Assembly: GCA_030446465.1 (NCBI GenBank)
Contig: JAUJNI010000002.1
Span: 297,895 to 361,894 of the forward strand
DNA: 64,000 nucleotides
Reading direction: 5' to 3'
Source: Actinomycetota bacterium
GTDB taxonomy: Bacteria; Actinomycetota; CADDZG01; WHSQ01
Shown: piece by piece, positions 9,234-17,067 of the stretch
Layout: every line of letters starts with the position of its first letter
Numbering within the stretch: position 1 is the stretch's first letter
Made by a program: the position numbers and the translations under genes
The notes under the pieces: model-generated
Database searches by the model: none
Seen by the model: only the letters and a program-made list of their open reading frames with translations
Told to the model about the DNA's origin: nothing

Positions 9234-9605
9234 ATGGCGAAGACGGTGCTGATCGTCGAAGACGAAGAAGCGGTGCGTGAGCTCGAGAGATTCCTGCTCG
9301 AGCAACAAGGTTATGAGGTGATGGAGGCGGCCGACGGGCTCGAGGGTCTCACGAAGGCAGAGTTCAAGAAGCCGGATTTGATCCTATTGGACCTAATGAT
9401 GCCCGATGTGTCCGGGGGCCGAATGTTCGACGAGATGCGTCGACACCCGGCCACCGCCGGCATTCCCATCGTGGTTGTTACCGGCAGGCCCGATGCCCAC
9501 GAATTGTTCGACGATCAGATCGGGCCCGACAACGTCATCATGAAGCCGTTCGAAGGGGCCGTTCTACTCGAAAGAATCAGAGAACAGATCGGCGGTCCGG
9601 AGTGA
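9234..9605 (+). CDS. Stand-alone response regulator receiver protein
   Basis: A 123-residue CheY-like receiver domain without an output domain. The acidic pocket is E9/D10, the phospho-acceptor is D53 in LILLDLMMPD, the switch Thr is T83 in VVTG, and the conserved Lys is K104 in MKPF. Single-domain regulators act by protein contact, for example on polarity, motility or a phosphorelay partner. The prepilin peptidase gene starts one base after the stop, so the pair is probably co-transcribed; a role in type IV pilus control is an inference from that only. No histidine kinase is present in the window. Confidence 0.9.
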   Translation: MAKTVLIVEDEEAVRELERFLLEQQGYEVMEAADGLEGLTKAEFKKPDLILLDLMMPDVSGGRMFDEMRRHPATAGIPIVVVTGRPDAHELFDDQIGPDNVIMKPFEGAVLLERIREQIGGPE

Positions 9606-9606
9606 G

Positions 9607-10392
9607 GTGGAAGTCCCTGCTTTCCTGATCGGCTCCGCGGTGGTGCTCGGCCTCATATTAGGGAGCTTTGCGACCGTCGTTGCTTACCGCGTTCCGAGGC
9701 GCGAAAGCATTGTGACCGGCCGTAGCAAATGTCCGAATTGCGGCCGCGTGGTGACTGTAGTTGAGAACGTTCCCGTTATCAGCTACCTGATTCAACGTGG
9801 CCGCTGTCGCGGTTGCGGAACCAGGATCTCCTATCGCTATCCGTTGATCGAGCTCACCACGGCGGTCCTGTTCGGGCTCGCCGCCGTCAAGTTTGGTTGG
9901 AGCGTAGAAGCTCTCGTGTTTGCCGCCTTCTTCTGGGTTCTGGTGGTCTTGACTGCAATCGATCTGGAGCACCGGTTGCTTCCCAATCGGGTCGTGTATC
10001 CGGCCTTCGTCGCCGGATGGGTGGGGCTCACGATTACAGCGTTGGTCAACGACGACCTTGGGAGCTTGCGCAGCGCGGGCGTCGGGGCCCTGGTCTTTGG
10101 AGGTTTCTTCTTCGTGGTCGCGTTCATCTATCCGGCGGGCATGGGGGGCGGTGACGTCAAGCTGGCCTTCGTCCTCGGCACCTTTCTCGGCTACGTGGGC
10201 GGACCAGGCGTCGTCCTGGTTGGAATGTTCCTCGCCTTCCTTCTCGGAGGAGTAGTGGGTGTAGCGGCGATGGCCGTGTCCCGAGCCGGCCGTAAGACAC
10301 AGATCCCCTTTGGCCCCTTTCTTGCGCTGGGAACGGTCTTGGCGATCTTCATGGGCCCAGCCATCGTCGACTTCTACGTCGGCCGGCTCTAA
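9607..10392 (+). CDS. Type IV prepilin leader peptidase/methyltransferase (A24 family)
   Basis: A 261-residue polytopic membrane aspartyl protease. The N-terminal GSFATVV motif and a zinc-binding pair of CxxC sequences (C42/C45 and C67/C70) mark the N-methyltransferase domain of the PilD/ComC class. The catalytic aspartates are D119 in LTAIDLEHRLLPN and D183 in GMGGGDVKL. It cleaves and N-methylates class III signal peptides of pilins and pseudopilins. The substrates are not encoded here. The GTG start at 9607 follows the regulator stop directly. The 261 residues are close to the family's usual 250-290. Confidence 0.93.
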   Translation: MEVPAFLIGSAVVLGLILGSFATVVAYRVPRRESIVTGRSKCPNCGRVVTVVENVPVISYLIQRGRCRGCGTRISYRYPLIELTTAVLFGLAAVKFGWSVEALVFAAFFWVLVVLTAIDLEHRLLPNRVVYPAFVAGWVGLTITALVNDDLGSLRSAGVGALVFGGFFFVVAFIYPAGMGGGDVKLAFVLGTFLGYVGGPGVVLVGMFLAFLLGGVVGVAAMAVSRAGRKTQIPFGPFLALGTVLAIFMGPAIVDFYVGRL

Positions 10393-10452
10393 GCGACGAT
10401 CCCCTGAACCAATGCCTTGCCGGAGCGAGGGACGGTCGCCGCCCGCAGCCCT

Positions 10453-10458
10453 TACCAT
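10453..10458 (+). promoter_or_regulatory. -10 element deciding the DUF5319 start
   Basis: TACCAT is 6 nt before GTG 10465, the leaderless geometry seen elsewhere in the window. It argues for GTG 10465 over the upstream ATG at 10417. Confidence 0.45.
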
Positions 10459-10464
10459 GACCTC

Positions 10465-10932
10465 GTGGACGAGCCCTATGAGCCCCTCGGCGACGATGAG
10501 CCTCTGAGAGATGAGGAAAAGGCCGCATTGAGGCAGGACCTGGTGGATGTCCAGGTGCTCAAAGAGGTCCTCGGTCCCAAAGGCATCAAAGGCGCGGTCT
10601 TCTATTGCCCTGATTGCAACGAGGACCACTTTCTAGCGTGGGATCTGCTGGCGGGCAACCTCCAGGAGCTTCTCGAGGCGGGGGAATCGCCGGTCCACGA
10701 GCCGGCCTTCGAACCGGACCCCGACGAGTACGTCTCATGGGACTACGCGCGCGGGTTCCTTGACGGCTACGAGTCCTTCGAGCAAGAGGAGCTCATGGAA
10801 CCGATCGGCCGGCTGGTCACCGAGTTGCAGGGGCGAGGGATGAGACTCGATGAGATCAAGGGTTTATTGGCTCACTCCGGCCTCCAGTGGCCGGCCGACG
10901 ACGGCTCTGTGGGCGGCCACCCGTCCTCATGA
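10465..10932 (+). CDS. DUF5319 family protein
   Basis: A 155-residue acidic soluble protein. The family core is visible: LKEVLGPKGIKGAVFYCPDCNEDHFLAWDLL, then VHEPAFEPDPDEYVSWDYARGFLDGY. CPDC may bind metal with the following D-H. DUF5319 is restricted largely to Actinobacteria and has no established function. The GTG start is preferred because of the -10 hexamer 6 nt upstream; an ATG 48 bases earlier would add 16 residues not typical of the family. The stop overlaps the parA start as ATGA, suggesting the two are translated together. Confidence 0.78.
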   Translation: MDEPYEPLGDDEPLRDEEKAALRQDLVDVQVLKEVLGPKGIKGAVFYCPDCNEDHFLAWDLLAGNLQELLEAGESPVHEPAFEPDPDEYVSWDYARGFLDGYESFEQEELMEPIGRLVTELQGRGMRLDEIKGLLAHSGLQWPADDGSVGGHPSS

Positions 10933-11684
10933 GCCGGATCATCGCCTTTGCGAACCAGAAAGGAGGTGTCGCAAAGACGACGAGCACGGTCTCGATCAGC
11001 GCAGCCCTTGCGGAGCGGGACCGAAGGGTGCTGGCGATCGATCTGGACCCCCAGGGCGCACTGACCTACTCCCTGGGCATGGACCCGGACTCGCTCGATG
11101 AAACGGTCAACGACGTTCTTGTTCGCCGTCTGCCGGTCGAGAAGGTCATCGCATCACGGGAAGTGGACGTGCTACCCGCCAACATCGACCTCGCCGGTGC
11201 AGAGGCGATTCTTCTTGCCAAGACGGGGCGTGAGTATGCCCTTCAGCGAGCGCTGCGGGACGTCTCCGGCGCGTACGACTACATCCTGATCGATTGCCCG
11301 CCCTCCCTCGGCATTCTCACGATCAACGGTTTGACCGCCGCCGAGGAAGTCCTCGTCCCGTTGCAGTGTGAAGCGCTGTCGCATCGAGGCGTCGGACAGC
11401 TTCTAGAGACGGTGGGGGACATAAGACACTTCACCAACCCCTCGCTGGAGGTAACCGGGCTCATACCGACCTTGTACGACGGCCGCTCTCGGCATGCTCG
11501 AGAGGTGCTGGCCGATGTGGGGGCCCGCTACTCGGTCAGGGTCCTGGAGCCCCCGGTTCGCAAGTCGATCCGTTTCGCCGAGGCCACCCAGGCAGGCCGC
11601 TCGATACTGTCCTACGCCCCAACTCATCCGGGGGCCGAGGCCTACCGGCAGCTTGCGGCTCGGCTGGAAGACCCGGCTTCATGA
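10929..11684 (+). CDS. ParA/Soj-family ATPase
   Basis: A 251-residue deviant Walker-type ATPase. The signature KGGVAKTT lies at residues 11-18, with a Walker A' DLDPQG and a Walker B IDCPPSLG. ParA proteins form ATP-dependent dimers on DNA to move chromosomes, plasmids or protein complexes. No ParB and no parS-like repeats adjoin it, so this is more likely an orphan ParA than the chromosomal origin system. The start is the ATG overlapping the DUF5319 stop. The next small zinc-ribbon gene again overlaps by ATGA, giving a three-gene operon. Confidence 0.88.
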   Translation: MSRIIAFANQKGGVAKTTSTVSISAALAERDRRVLAIDLDPQGALTYSLGMDPDSLDETVNDVLVRRLPVEKVIASREVDVLPANIDLAGAEAILLAKTGREYALQRALRDVSGAYDYILIDCPPSLGILTINGLTAAEEVLVPLQCEALSHRGVGQLLETVGDIRHFTNPSLEVTGLIPTLYDGRSRHAREVLADVGARYSVRVLEPPVRKSIRFAEATQAGRSILSYAPTHPGAEAYRQLAARLEDPAS

Positions 11685-11926
11685 GCAAGCAATCCTCCGA
11701 GTTCGGACGGTATGCGCTCTACAGCGCAACCGAGAAGCGTCCCTATACCTGCACGGTGGAATGCTCCGCCTGCCGTGAGGAGACCCGTGTCTCCTACCTC
11801 GAGCTGGCGGCGCTCATGTTTCCGGTTCACTTCCATCTGCCCCCGCCGCTTCGCTATCACCACTCGTGGTTTCGGTGTCCCGCCTGTGGACGCCGGACCT
11901 GGCTACGCATCCACCTCGACCGCTGA
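11681..11926 (+). CDS. Small zinc-ribbon protein
   Basis: An 81-residue protein with two CxxC pairs (CSAC near residue 28 and CPAC near residue 67), about 38 residues apart, as in zinc ribbons. The middle is hydrophobic and His-rich (FPVHFHLPPPLRYHHSWFRC). I do not recognise a named family, though such proteins recur downstream of ParA-like genes in Actinobacteria as far as I recall. It overlaps the parA stop by 4 nt, so it is probably expressed with DUF5319 and ParA. Function unknown. Confidence 0.7.
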   Translation: MSKQSSEFGRYALYSATEKRPYTCTVECSACREETRVSYLELAALMFPVHFHLPPPLRYHHSWFRCPACGRRTWLRIHLDR

Positions 11927-12013
11927 AGCTCGGCGCGCCGCGCTCGACTCGATTAGTCTCGGCCCAAAACGAGGGTCACGAGGCACCACTTAGTCCGAGA
12001 AAGGGAGCGCCGG

Positions 12014-12511
12014 ATGGCACGCAAGAGTAAGAGCCAGAAGCAGGTAGCAGAAGCTAAAAAGCAAGTACGCAAGACGACCGCAGACCTCGGGGCGGTGAGA
12101 AAGAAGGCGGTCAAGACTGCTTCCAAGACGGCTCGTGACGTGGCAAGGACCCGGGACGCCAAGCGGGCGAAGAAGACGGCGGGAGCAGCTCAGGCGGCCG
12201 TAGTGGCCGCCAGCGGTGCCGCTGCGGCCCTCGTCAAAACGGCCGTGAAAAAGAGCGGCAAGGGGGCCCGGGGCGTCGCCGGCTCCAAAGAGGTGTCGAA
12301 CCTCAAATCGTCGGCTCGGAAGGCGGCTCAGGCCACGAAGAAGGCTGCCGCGACGACGGCGGCCGAGGGACGAAAGCGAAGCGACAAGGCACTGGCGGAC
12401 GCCCAGGCACGCGGGGCGGCTGCCGCCCGTGCGGCGCAGCAGAGATCGGCAAACGCCTCCAACAGCGCCCGCACCAGGATCGCGGAGGCCCGTCGCAAGA
12501 ACTCGAGCTGA
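12014..12511 (+). CDS. Lys/Ala-rich histone-like DNA-binding protein
   Basis: A 165-residue protein composed almost entirely of Lys, Arg, Ala and Ser, with repeated AKKA/ARKA/TKKAA patches throughout. It resembles histone H1 tails and the C-terminal extensions of actinobacterial HU (HupB). There is no HU fold in front of it, so it is a stand-alone basic protein. Likely role: non-specific DNA compaction or nucleoid protection (inferred from composition only). The ATG is preceded by AAAGGGAG with 7-8 nt spacing. Low-complexity sequence makes family assignment unreliable. Confidence 0.7.
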   Translation: MARKSKSQKQVAEAKKQVRKTTADLGAVRKKAVKTASKTARDVARTRDAKRAKKTAGAAQAAVVAASGAAAALVKTAVKKSGKGARGVAGSKEVSNLKSSARKAAQATKKAAATTAAEGRKRSDKALADAQARGAAAARAAQQRSANASNSARTRIAEARRKNSS

Positions 12512-12517
12512 GCCAGA

Positions 12518-12539
12518 GGGGACGCTTGGCAACGTCCCC
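12518..12539 (+). terminator. GC-rich hairpin after the histone-like gene
   Basis: GGGGACG (12518-12524) pairs with CGTCCCC (12533-12539) around an 8-nt loop, starting 6 bases after the stop. There is no U-tract, so this is a candidate only. Confidence 0.4.
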
Positions 12540-12556
12540 CCGTCCCCCAGCGGGCC

Positions 12557-12562
12557 CATAAT
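12557..12562 (+). promoter_or_regulatory. -10 element before the patatin gene
   Basis: CATAAT, one mismatch from TATAAT, is 6 nt before ATG 12569 and no SD is present. Probable leaderless promoter. Confidence 0.5.
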
Positions 12563-12568
12563 CTCTGC

Positions 12569-13507
12569 ATGAGGTTCGAACCGCAGCTCGTCCAGGTGAC
12601 GCGCGCTCAGTGGCTGAGGCGGTTGGCGGGCAGGCGCAAGGATCGAGTCGCCTTCGTCTTCTCCGGAGGTGGTCAGCTGGGCGCACTGCAGGTCGGGGCG
12701 CTCCGCGCGCTGATCGAGAGCGGCGTCAGAGCCGACATGGCGGTTGGCACCTCGGTCGGCGCCCTAAACGCAACATTGATCGCCTTCGATCCGACTCCGG
12801 GCGGCGTCAGACAGCTAAAAGAGATGTGGCTCGGGCTGACGGAGGAGGACCTCTTTCCGGGAAGGTTCAAGACTTCGTGGGCCAGGATGCTGGTGAGGGG
12901 CAACCGGGTCTTCGAGAGCACAGGGCTCAGGCGTCTCATCGAGACCCGCCTGGGGGAGGCCAGCTTCGAGGACGCCGCGCTCCAACTGGGTGTGGTTGCG
13001 ACCGAGCTCGAGACCGGTGCCGAGGAGGTCTTCACGTCGGGCAAGCTGCTCGAGCCCCTTCTTGCGTCGGCCGCCATGCCGGGGATCTATCCGCCCGTGG
13101 ACATAGGGGGCCGTTCGTTCATCGATGGGGGAGTGGTGAACAATGTGCCGATCGCCCCTGCAATTGCCCTGGGGGCCAGGACGATCTACGTCCTGAACGC
13201 CACCGGCCACGGTCATCAGAAACGACCCCTCATCAGGCCCATGGATTACTTGCTTCACGCCTTCTCTCTTGCGAGGTCTCAGCGCCTGGTGATCGAGCAA
13301 GCGACCCTCGCCAAAGAGCGCATCCGGCTGGTGATGCTGCCCCCGGTGCCGCTTGATTTCTTCGTGCCTTTTGCCTCTCTTCAGCACACCGAGAGACTGA
13401 TCGAGCTCGCCTATGAGCGAACTCAGGAGTTCCTCACAGGGGCCACCGAGACCGTCCTCGAGAAGGTCGAAGAGGGTGCGGTAGAAACGGTCGTCCCGGC
13501 GAAGTAG
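12569..13507 (+). CDS. Patatin-like phospholipase
   Basis: A 312-residue serine acyl hydrolase. The oxyanion loop SGGGQLGAL lies at 32-40, the nucleophile elbow GTSVG at 60-64 (S62), and the dyad aspartate at D186 in FIDGGVV. Patatin proteins hydrolyse phospholipids or neutral lipids by a Ser-Asp dyad. No signal peptide is seen, so it acts in the cytoplasm or at the membrane face, as in the RssA group. A short basic N-terminus (QWLRRLAGRRKDR) precedes the fold. Transcription probably starts at the ATG. Confidence 0.9.
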   Translation: MRFEPQLVQVTRAQWLRRLAGRRKDRVAFVFSGGGQLGALQVGALRALIESGVRADMAVGTSVGALNATLIAFDPTPGGVRQLKEMWLGLTEEDLFPGRFKTSWARMLVRGNRVFESTGLRRLIETRLGEASFEDAALQLGVVATELETGAEEVFTSGKLLEPLLASAAMPGIYPPVDIGGRSFIDGGVVNNVPIAPAIALGARTIYVLNATGHGHQKRPLIRPMDYLLHAFSLARSQRLVIEQATLAKERIRLVMLPPVPLDFFVPFASLQHTERLIELAYERTQEFLTGATETVLEKVEEGAVETVVPAK

Positions 13508-13510
13508 GCT
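13505..13510 (+). promoter_or_regulatory. Possible -10 element before gdhA
   Basis: TAGGCT lies 9 nt upstream of GTG 13520, overlapping the end of the patatin gene. Weak by itself but consistent with the other short-leader promoters here. Confidence 0.3.
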
Positions 13511-13519
13511 GCCTGCCGG

Positions 13520-14836
13520 GTGGAGACGAAGGACGACGTCAGAGGCGGCACCGAAGCTACCGAGCTAGGCATATCGACGCGCCACACCGAGCCGTCGGAC
13601 GACATGACTCCGTTCGAGGCAGCCACCTTCTTCTTTCATCGCTCCGCCGATCGACTAGAGCTTCGAGACGAGATGCGAGAGGTGCTGGCGAGCACCTATC
13701 GGGAGCTTGCCGTGCAGGTGCCCGTGCGCATGGACGACGGCAGAGTCGTGGTGTTCCGCGGCTACCGCATTCAGCACAACGGGGCGAGGGGCCCCTACAA
13801 AGGCGGGATCCGTTACCACGAGTCGGCCGATCTGGACGAGGTGCGGGCTCTGGCGGCCCTGATGACCTGGAAAAATGCCGTCATCGACGTGCCGTTTGGA
13901 GGGGCCAAGGGAGGCGTTCAATGCGAGCCTGCCTTGCTCTCATCGGCCGAGCTCGAGCGGCTGACCCGTCGTTTCACGGGCATGATCGCCTACATCATCG
14001 GTGTCAATCGCGACATCCCGGCCCCCGACATGGGCACGAACGCTCAGGTGATGGCGTGGATGATGGACGCCTACGGTCACCGGGCCGGGCACACTCCCGG
14101 GATCGTCACAGGAAAGCCGGTCGAACTGGGAGGCTCGCCGGGCCGAGAGGAGGCAACCGGTCGCGGGGTCGTGATCTGTGGCCGCGAAGCTGCGAAGCGC
14201 ATGGACATGACCTGGAGCGATTGCTCCATCGCGATCCAGGGCTTTGGCAACGTCGGGTATTGGACCGCGGCGCTTGCCGCGGAGCAGGGTGCGAAGGTGG
14301 TCGCCGTCTCGGACGTGGCGGGCGGCACCTACAACAAGGATGGCCTCGATCTAGAGGCGCTGAGCAGACACCAGAAGCAGTCGCTGTCGGTGTCCGAGTT
14401 CGATGGCGGCGACAAGGTCAGCAACGAAGAGCTCCTCGAGCTCGAGTGCGACATCCTCATTCCGGCCGCGATCCACGGGGTGATCCATTGTAAGAATGCC
14501 GGCCGCATCAAGGCGAAGCTTGTCGTGGAAGCCGCGAACGGACCGACCACCCCGGCCGCGGACGAAATCCTCAACGACAACGGTGTGACGGTCCTTCCCG
14601 ACATCCTGGCGAACGCCGGCGGTGTGACCGTGTCCTACTTCGAGTGGGTTCAGAACATCCAGCAGTTCCGCTGGGAAGCCGACCAGGTCAACTTCGAGCT
14701 CAAGAAGAAGATGAGCAAGGCGACGAACCAGGTGTTCTCACGAGCGGAGCAAGGGGGTCTCACACTGCGGGACGCGGCCTTCGACATCGCGGTGCAAAGG
14801 GTCGCCCACGCGGCGGAGGTTCGCGGCTACATCTAA
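13520..14836 (+). CDS. gdhA: Glutamate dehydrogenase (Glu/Leu/Phe/Val DH family)
   Basis: The enzyme interconverts glutamate and 2-oxoglutarate plus ammonium with NAD(P). It has 438 residues, the length of hexameric GDH. The substrate domain holds GGIRYH, K118 in MTWKNAV and the catalytic K130 in PFGGAKGGV. The Rossmann domain has GFGNVG at 241-246 and a TGRGV segment before it. The first 25 residues are variable and probably disordered. Cofactor preference is not decided from sequence. In this window it would handle glutamate from the hut pathway about 4 kb away, though it is not in the same operon. Confidence 0.93.
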   Translation: METKDDVRGGTEATELGISTRHTEPSDDMTPFEAATFFFHRSADRLELRDEMREVLASTYRELAVQVPVRMDDGRVVVFRGYRIQHNGARGPYKGGIRYHESADLDEVRALAALMTWKNAVIDVPFGGAKGGVQCEPALLSSAELERLTRRFTGMIAYIIGVNRDIPAPDMGTNAQVMAWMMDAYGHRAGHTPGIVTGKPVELGGSPGREEATGRGVVICGREAAKRMDMTWSDCSIAIQGFGNVGYWTAALAAEQGAKVVAVSDVAGGTYNKDGLDLEALSRHQKQSLSVSEFDGGDKVSNEELLELECDILIPAAIHGVIHCKNAGRIKAKLVVEAANGPTTPAADEILNDNGVTVLPDILANAGGVTVSYFEWVQNIQQFRWEADQVNFELKKKMSKATNQVFSRAEQGGLTLRDAAFDIAVQRVAHAAEVRGYI

Positions 14837-14902
14837 CACTAAGGAGCACCGACGAGGCAGAGGCCGTCTGCCCGGATAAGAAAGACAGCTTGGCGACGCG
14901 AG

Positions 14903-16450
14903 TTGAGCCTGGCGTCCGTCATAAGCGCGACGATGATGGCCGCCCTGTCCCTGTCTACGACGGTGCCACATCAGCCTGCGCAGGCCCTCACGCTGCAGCA
15001 GGAGGGCTTTAGACCGTTCCCTGTCGTCCTCGTGGTGTTCGACGAGCTTCCTGTTGCTTCGTTGATGAACATGAGCAACCGCATCGACCACAAGCTCTTT
15101 CCTAACTTTGCGCGCCTGGCCGCGGACTCGACCTGGTTCCGAAACACCACCACCAACATGGGCTTCACCAAGGAGGCCCTGCCTGCGCTTACCACCGGCC
15201 GCTACCCCGACACCGAGGGGCCCCGTTTGGTGCCGCAACCTCCACAGAGCATCTTCACCCTGTTGAGCGACTCCTACGAGATAAGGACGGACGACCGGCT
15301 CCCCGCGGTCTGCCCCCGGGCGCTGTGCCACTCGAGCAGCGAGGCGATAGACACCGATGCATCCGCGTACGACCTCGGCGCTTTCGGCAGGGGCAGTCGC
15401 GGCTCTCATCTCCTGTCGTTCCTCGATCTCATCGAGACGGGAGGGCCGCCGCGCTTTTACTTCTTGCATCTCGTCATGCCTCATTCGCCGTGGAGGTACC
15501 TGCCCTCGGGACAGCGATATCTCGAAACGGAGCCAATGCCAGGAGAGAAAGAGGTGCCGGGTCGTGGCAAGGGCTGGCGAGGAGATCCATGGCTCGTCCA
15601 ACAGGGCTTTCAGCGTCACCTCCTGCAGACCCAGCTCGCAGACAGGGCGCTCGGCGCCCTCATGGACAAACTGCAGGCCAGCGGCCTGTACGAGAGATCG
15701 CTGATCGTGGTCATGGCAGACCACGGCGAGGGCTTCGTGCCCGGTCTTCCCAAGCGCGCGGTCACCCAGGAAACGCTCGGCCATATCGCGCCGGTTCCCT
15801 TGTTCATAAGGCGACCCCTGCAGGAGCGGGGCCGCGTCTCCGATGCGCCGGCGGAGACGGTCGACATCGTCCCGACCATCGCCGACGTCTTGAACCTGTC
15901 CAGGATGTGGCCCGGCCTCGATGGAATCTCCCTCTTCGAGGGCTCGGTCCCGCGCGACCGCCACCGCGCCATCGAGGGGGTGCCGCTCGATCCGCGCGGC
16001 GGTGAGAAATACGATTTGGTCTTCAGGAAGTATTCGACGTTCGGGTTCGGACAACGAGGCCTCGATCTCTTCAAGCTTGCGCCCGGGCACCGGGAGCACC
16101 TCATTGGACTCACCGTCGGGGAGGTGCCGGTGGCGGCCCCTCAGCAGGCGACTGCGCAGGTCCCGCAGCTTGCTCGTTACGAGAGTGTGGATCCGGCCGC
16201 GGAGGTCTTTCCCTCGCTGCTGGAAGGGACGCTTGAAGGCGTGACGCCGGGACGCCGGGTGGTCATCGCAGTCGCAGTCAACGGCCGGATAGCGGCGATC
16301 ACTCGAACCTTCCAAAAGCATGGCGAAACCCGCTTCTCGAGCATGCTGTCGCCGGATTCATTTGGGGCGGGAGGAAATGAGCTGGAGCTCTTCGAAGTCG
16401 TGAGGACGGGGCAGACGCTGATCCCCCTGCTGCTTGATGCTCCTACCTAA
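14903..16450 (+). CDS. Secreted sulfatase/alkaline-phosphatase-fold hydrolase
   Basis: About 515 residues. A hydrophobic N-terminus ends in AQA, a good signal-peptidase site. The fold follows, with metal Asp D47 in VVFDELP, the nucleophile region FTKEALPALTTGRYP (T89 in place of the Cys/Ser of sulfatases), HxVMPHSPW and VVMADHGEG. A Thr nucleophile suggests a phosphotransferase or phosphodiesterase such as LtaS- or EptA-like enzymes rather than a sulfatase. The start is uncertain. TTG 14903 lacks an SD, while the in-frame basic stretch upstream follows an AAGGAG at 14840-14845 but offers only ACG as a start. A T-tailed hairpin follows the stop. Confidence 0.78.
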   Translation: MSLASVISATMMAALSLSTTVPHQPAQALTLQQEGFRPFPVVLVVFDELPVASLMNMSNRIDHKLFPNFARLAADSTWFRNTTTNMGFTKEALPALTTGRYPDTEGPRLVPQPPQSIFTLLSDSYEIRTDDRLPAVCPRALCHSSSEAIDTDASAYDLGAFGRGSRGSHLLSFLDLIETGGPPRFYFLHLVMPHSPWRYLPSGQRYLETEPMPGEKEVPGRGKGWRGDPWLVQQGFQRHLLQTQLADRALGALMDKLQASGLYERSLIVVMADHGEGFVPGLPKRAVTQETLGHIAPVPLFIRRPLQERGRVSDAPAETVDIVPTIADVLNLSRMWPGLDGISLFEGSVPRDRHRAIEGVPLDPRGGEKYDLVFRKYSTFGFGQRGLDLFKLAPGHREHLIGLTVGEVPVAAPQQATAQVPQLARYESVDPAAEVFPSLLEGTLEGVTPGRRVVIAVAVNGRIAAITRTFQKHGETRFSSMLSPDSFGAGGNELELFEVVRTGQTLIPLLLDAPT

Positions 16451-16457
16451 TCACTAG

Positions 16458-16490
16458 GCGCCCCATAAAGCGGACATAGGGCGCTTTTGT
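16458..16490 (+). terminator. Intrinsic terminator after the sulfatase-fold gene
   Basis: GCGCCC (16458-16463) pairs with GGGCGC (16479-16484) around a 15-nt loop and is followed at once by TTTTGT. Confidence 0.6.
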
Positions 16491-16605
16491 CCCAGCAGGC
16501 GCCCAAAGGTTTGTCTTGGTAGGAGGACAACGGAAGTGACCGACGAACCATCCGCTTAGACGAGGGTGACCGCTCACTGCGGTCCCTATAGAGAAAGGCG
16601 GACGG

Positions 16606-16812
16606 ATGGACGGCGAGAGATCCTGCGCCTGGATGTCGCGTCCGAAGCAAGACTCACACAACATCCCGGCGGCGCGCTGGTGGCTCGCGATCTCAAGAGA
16701 CGTGATGGAGAACGAGTACCGCAAGATGATGGGCGACCACCGCCCTCCGGTTTCCTGCCGCCGGACCCCGACCTTCACGTCTCCTCTTCCGACAAGACGC
16801 ATCGGCCTCTGA
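16606..16812 (+). CDS. Possible small hypothetical protein
   Basis: A 68-residue frame in the 400-bp gap between the sulfatase-fold gene and dodecin. GAAAGG lies 7-8 nt before the ATG. The product (MDGERSCAWMSRPKQ...) has two Cys and a central RWWLAISRDVMENEYRKMMGD helix-like stretch but no recognisable domain. Apart from this frame and the preceding terminator I see nothing else in the gap. It may not be a real gene. Confidence 0.25.
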   Translation: MDGERSCAWMSRPKQDSHNIPAARWWLAISRDVMENEYRKMMGDHRPPVSCRRTPTFTSPLPTRRIGL

Positions 16813-16848
16813 CGACACTAGGATGGCCCCCGACGCAAGGGGGTTCTC

Positions 16849-17058
16849 ATGTCCGTTGAGAAGTCGATCGACCTCACCGCAACCGGCGCGAGCATCGAAG
16901 AGGCGGTGTCCGAAGCGGTGCACAGAGCCAGCCTTACTCTGCGCGGTGTCACAGGTTTCGAGGTTGAGCGCATCGAGGGCATCATTGAGGGACAAAGCAT
17001 CACTTACCGGGTGCTATTGCGCGTCTCCTTTGTCATAAAAGAACAGTTGCACGAGTAA
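16849..17058 (+). CDS. Dodecin-family flavin-binding protein
   Basis: A 69-residue protein with the dodecin layout: strand SVEKSIDLTATG, helix SIEEAVSEAVHRASLTL, then two strands ending in ITYRVLLRVSFVIKEQ. Dodecins form hollow dodecamers that bind flavins or CoA and buffer free FMN/FAD. The length fits (65-75). AAGGGGG lies about 5 nt upstream of the ATG. The aromatic flavin-stacking Trp of archaeal dodecins is absent at the equivalent helix-strand junction, so ligand choice may differ. The MBL hydrolase begins 9 bases after the stop. Confidence 0.85.
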   Translation: MSVEKSIDLTATGASIEEAVSEAVHRASLTLRGVTGFEVERIEGIIEGQSITYRVLLRVSFVIKEQLHE

Positions 17059-17067
17059 GGGCGGGAC

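Noticed and set aside
10929-11684. ParA gene as a marker of the replication origin or a plasmid.
   Set aside because: No parB, parS-like repeats, dnaA or rep gene adjoins it; the neighbours are DUF5319 and a zinc ribbon.
12569-12590. GGTTCGAA resembling a tRNA T-arm.
   Set aside because: No acceptor or anticodon stem can be formed around it, and it lies in the first codons of the patatin gene.
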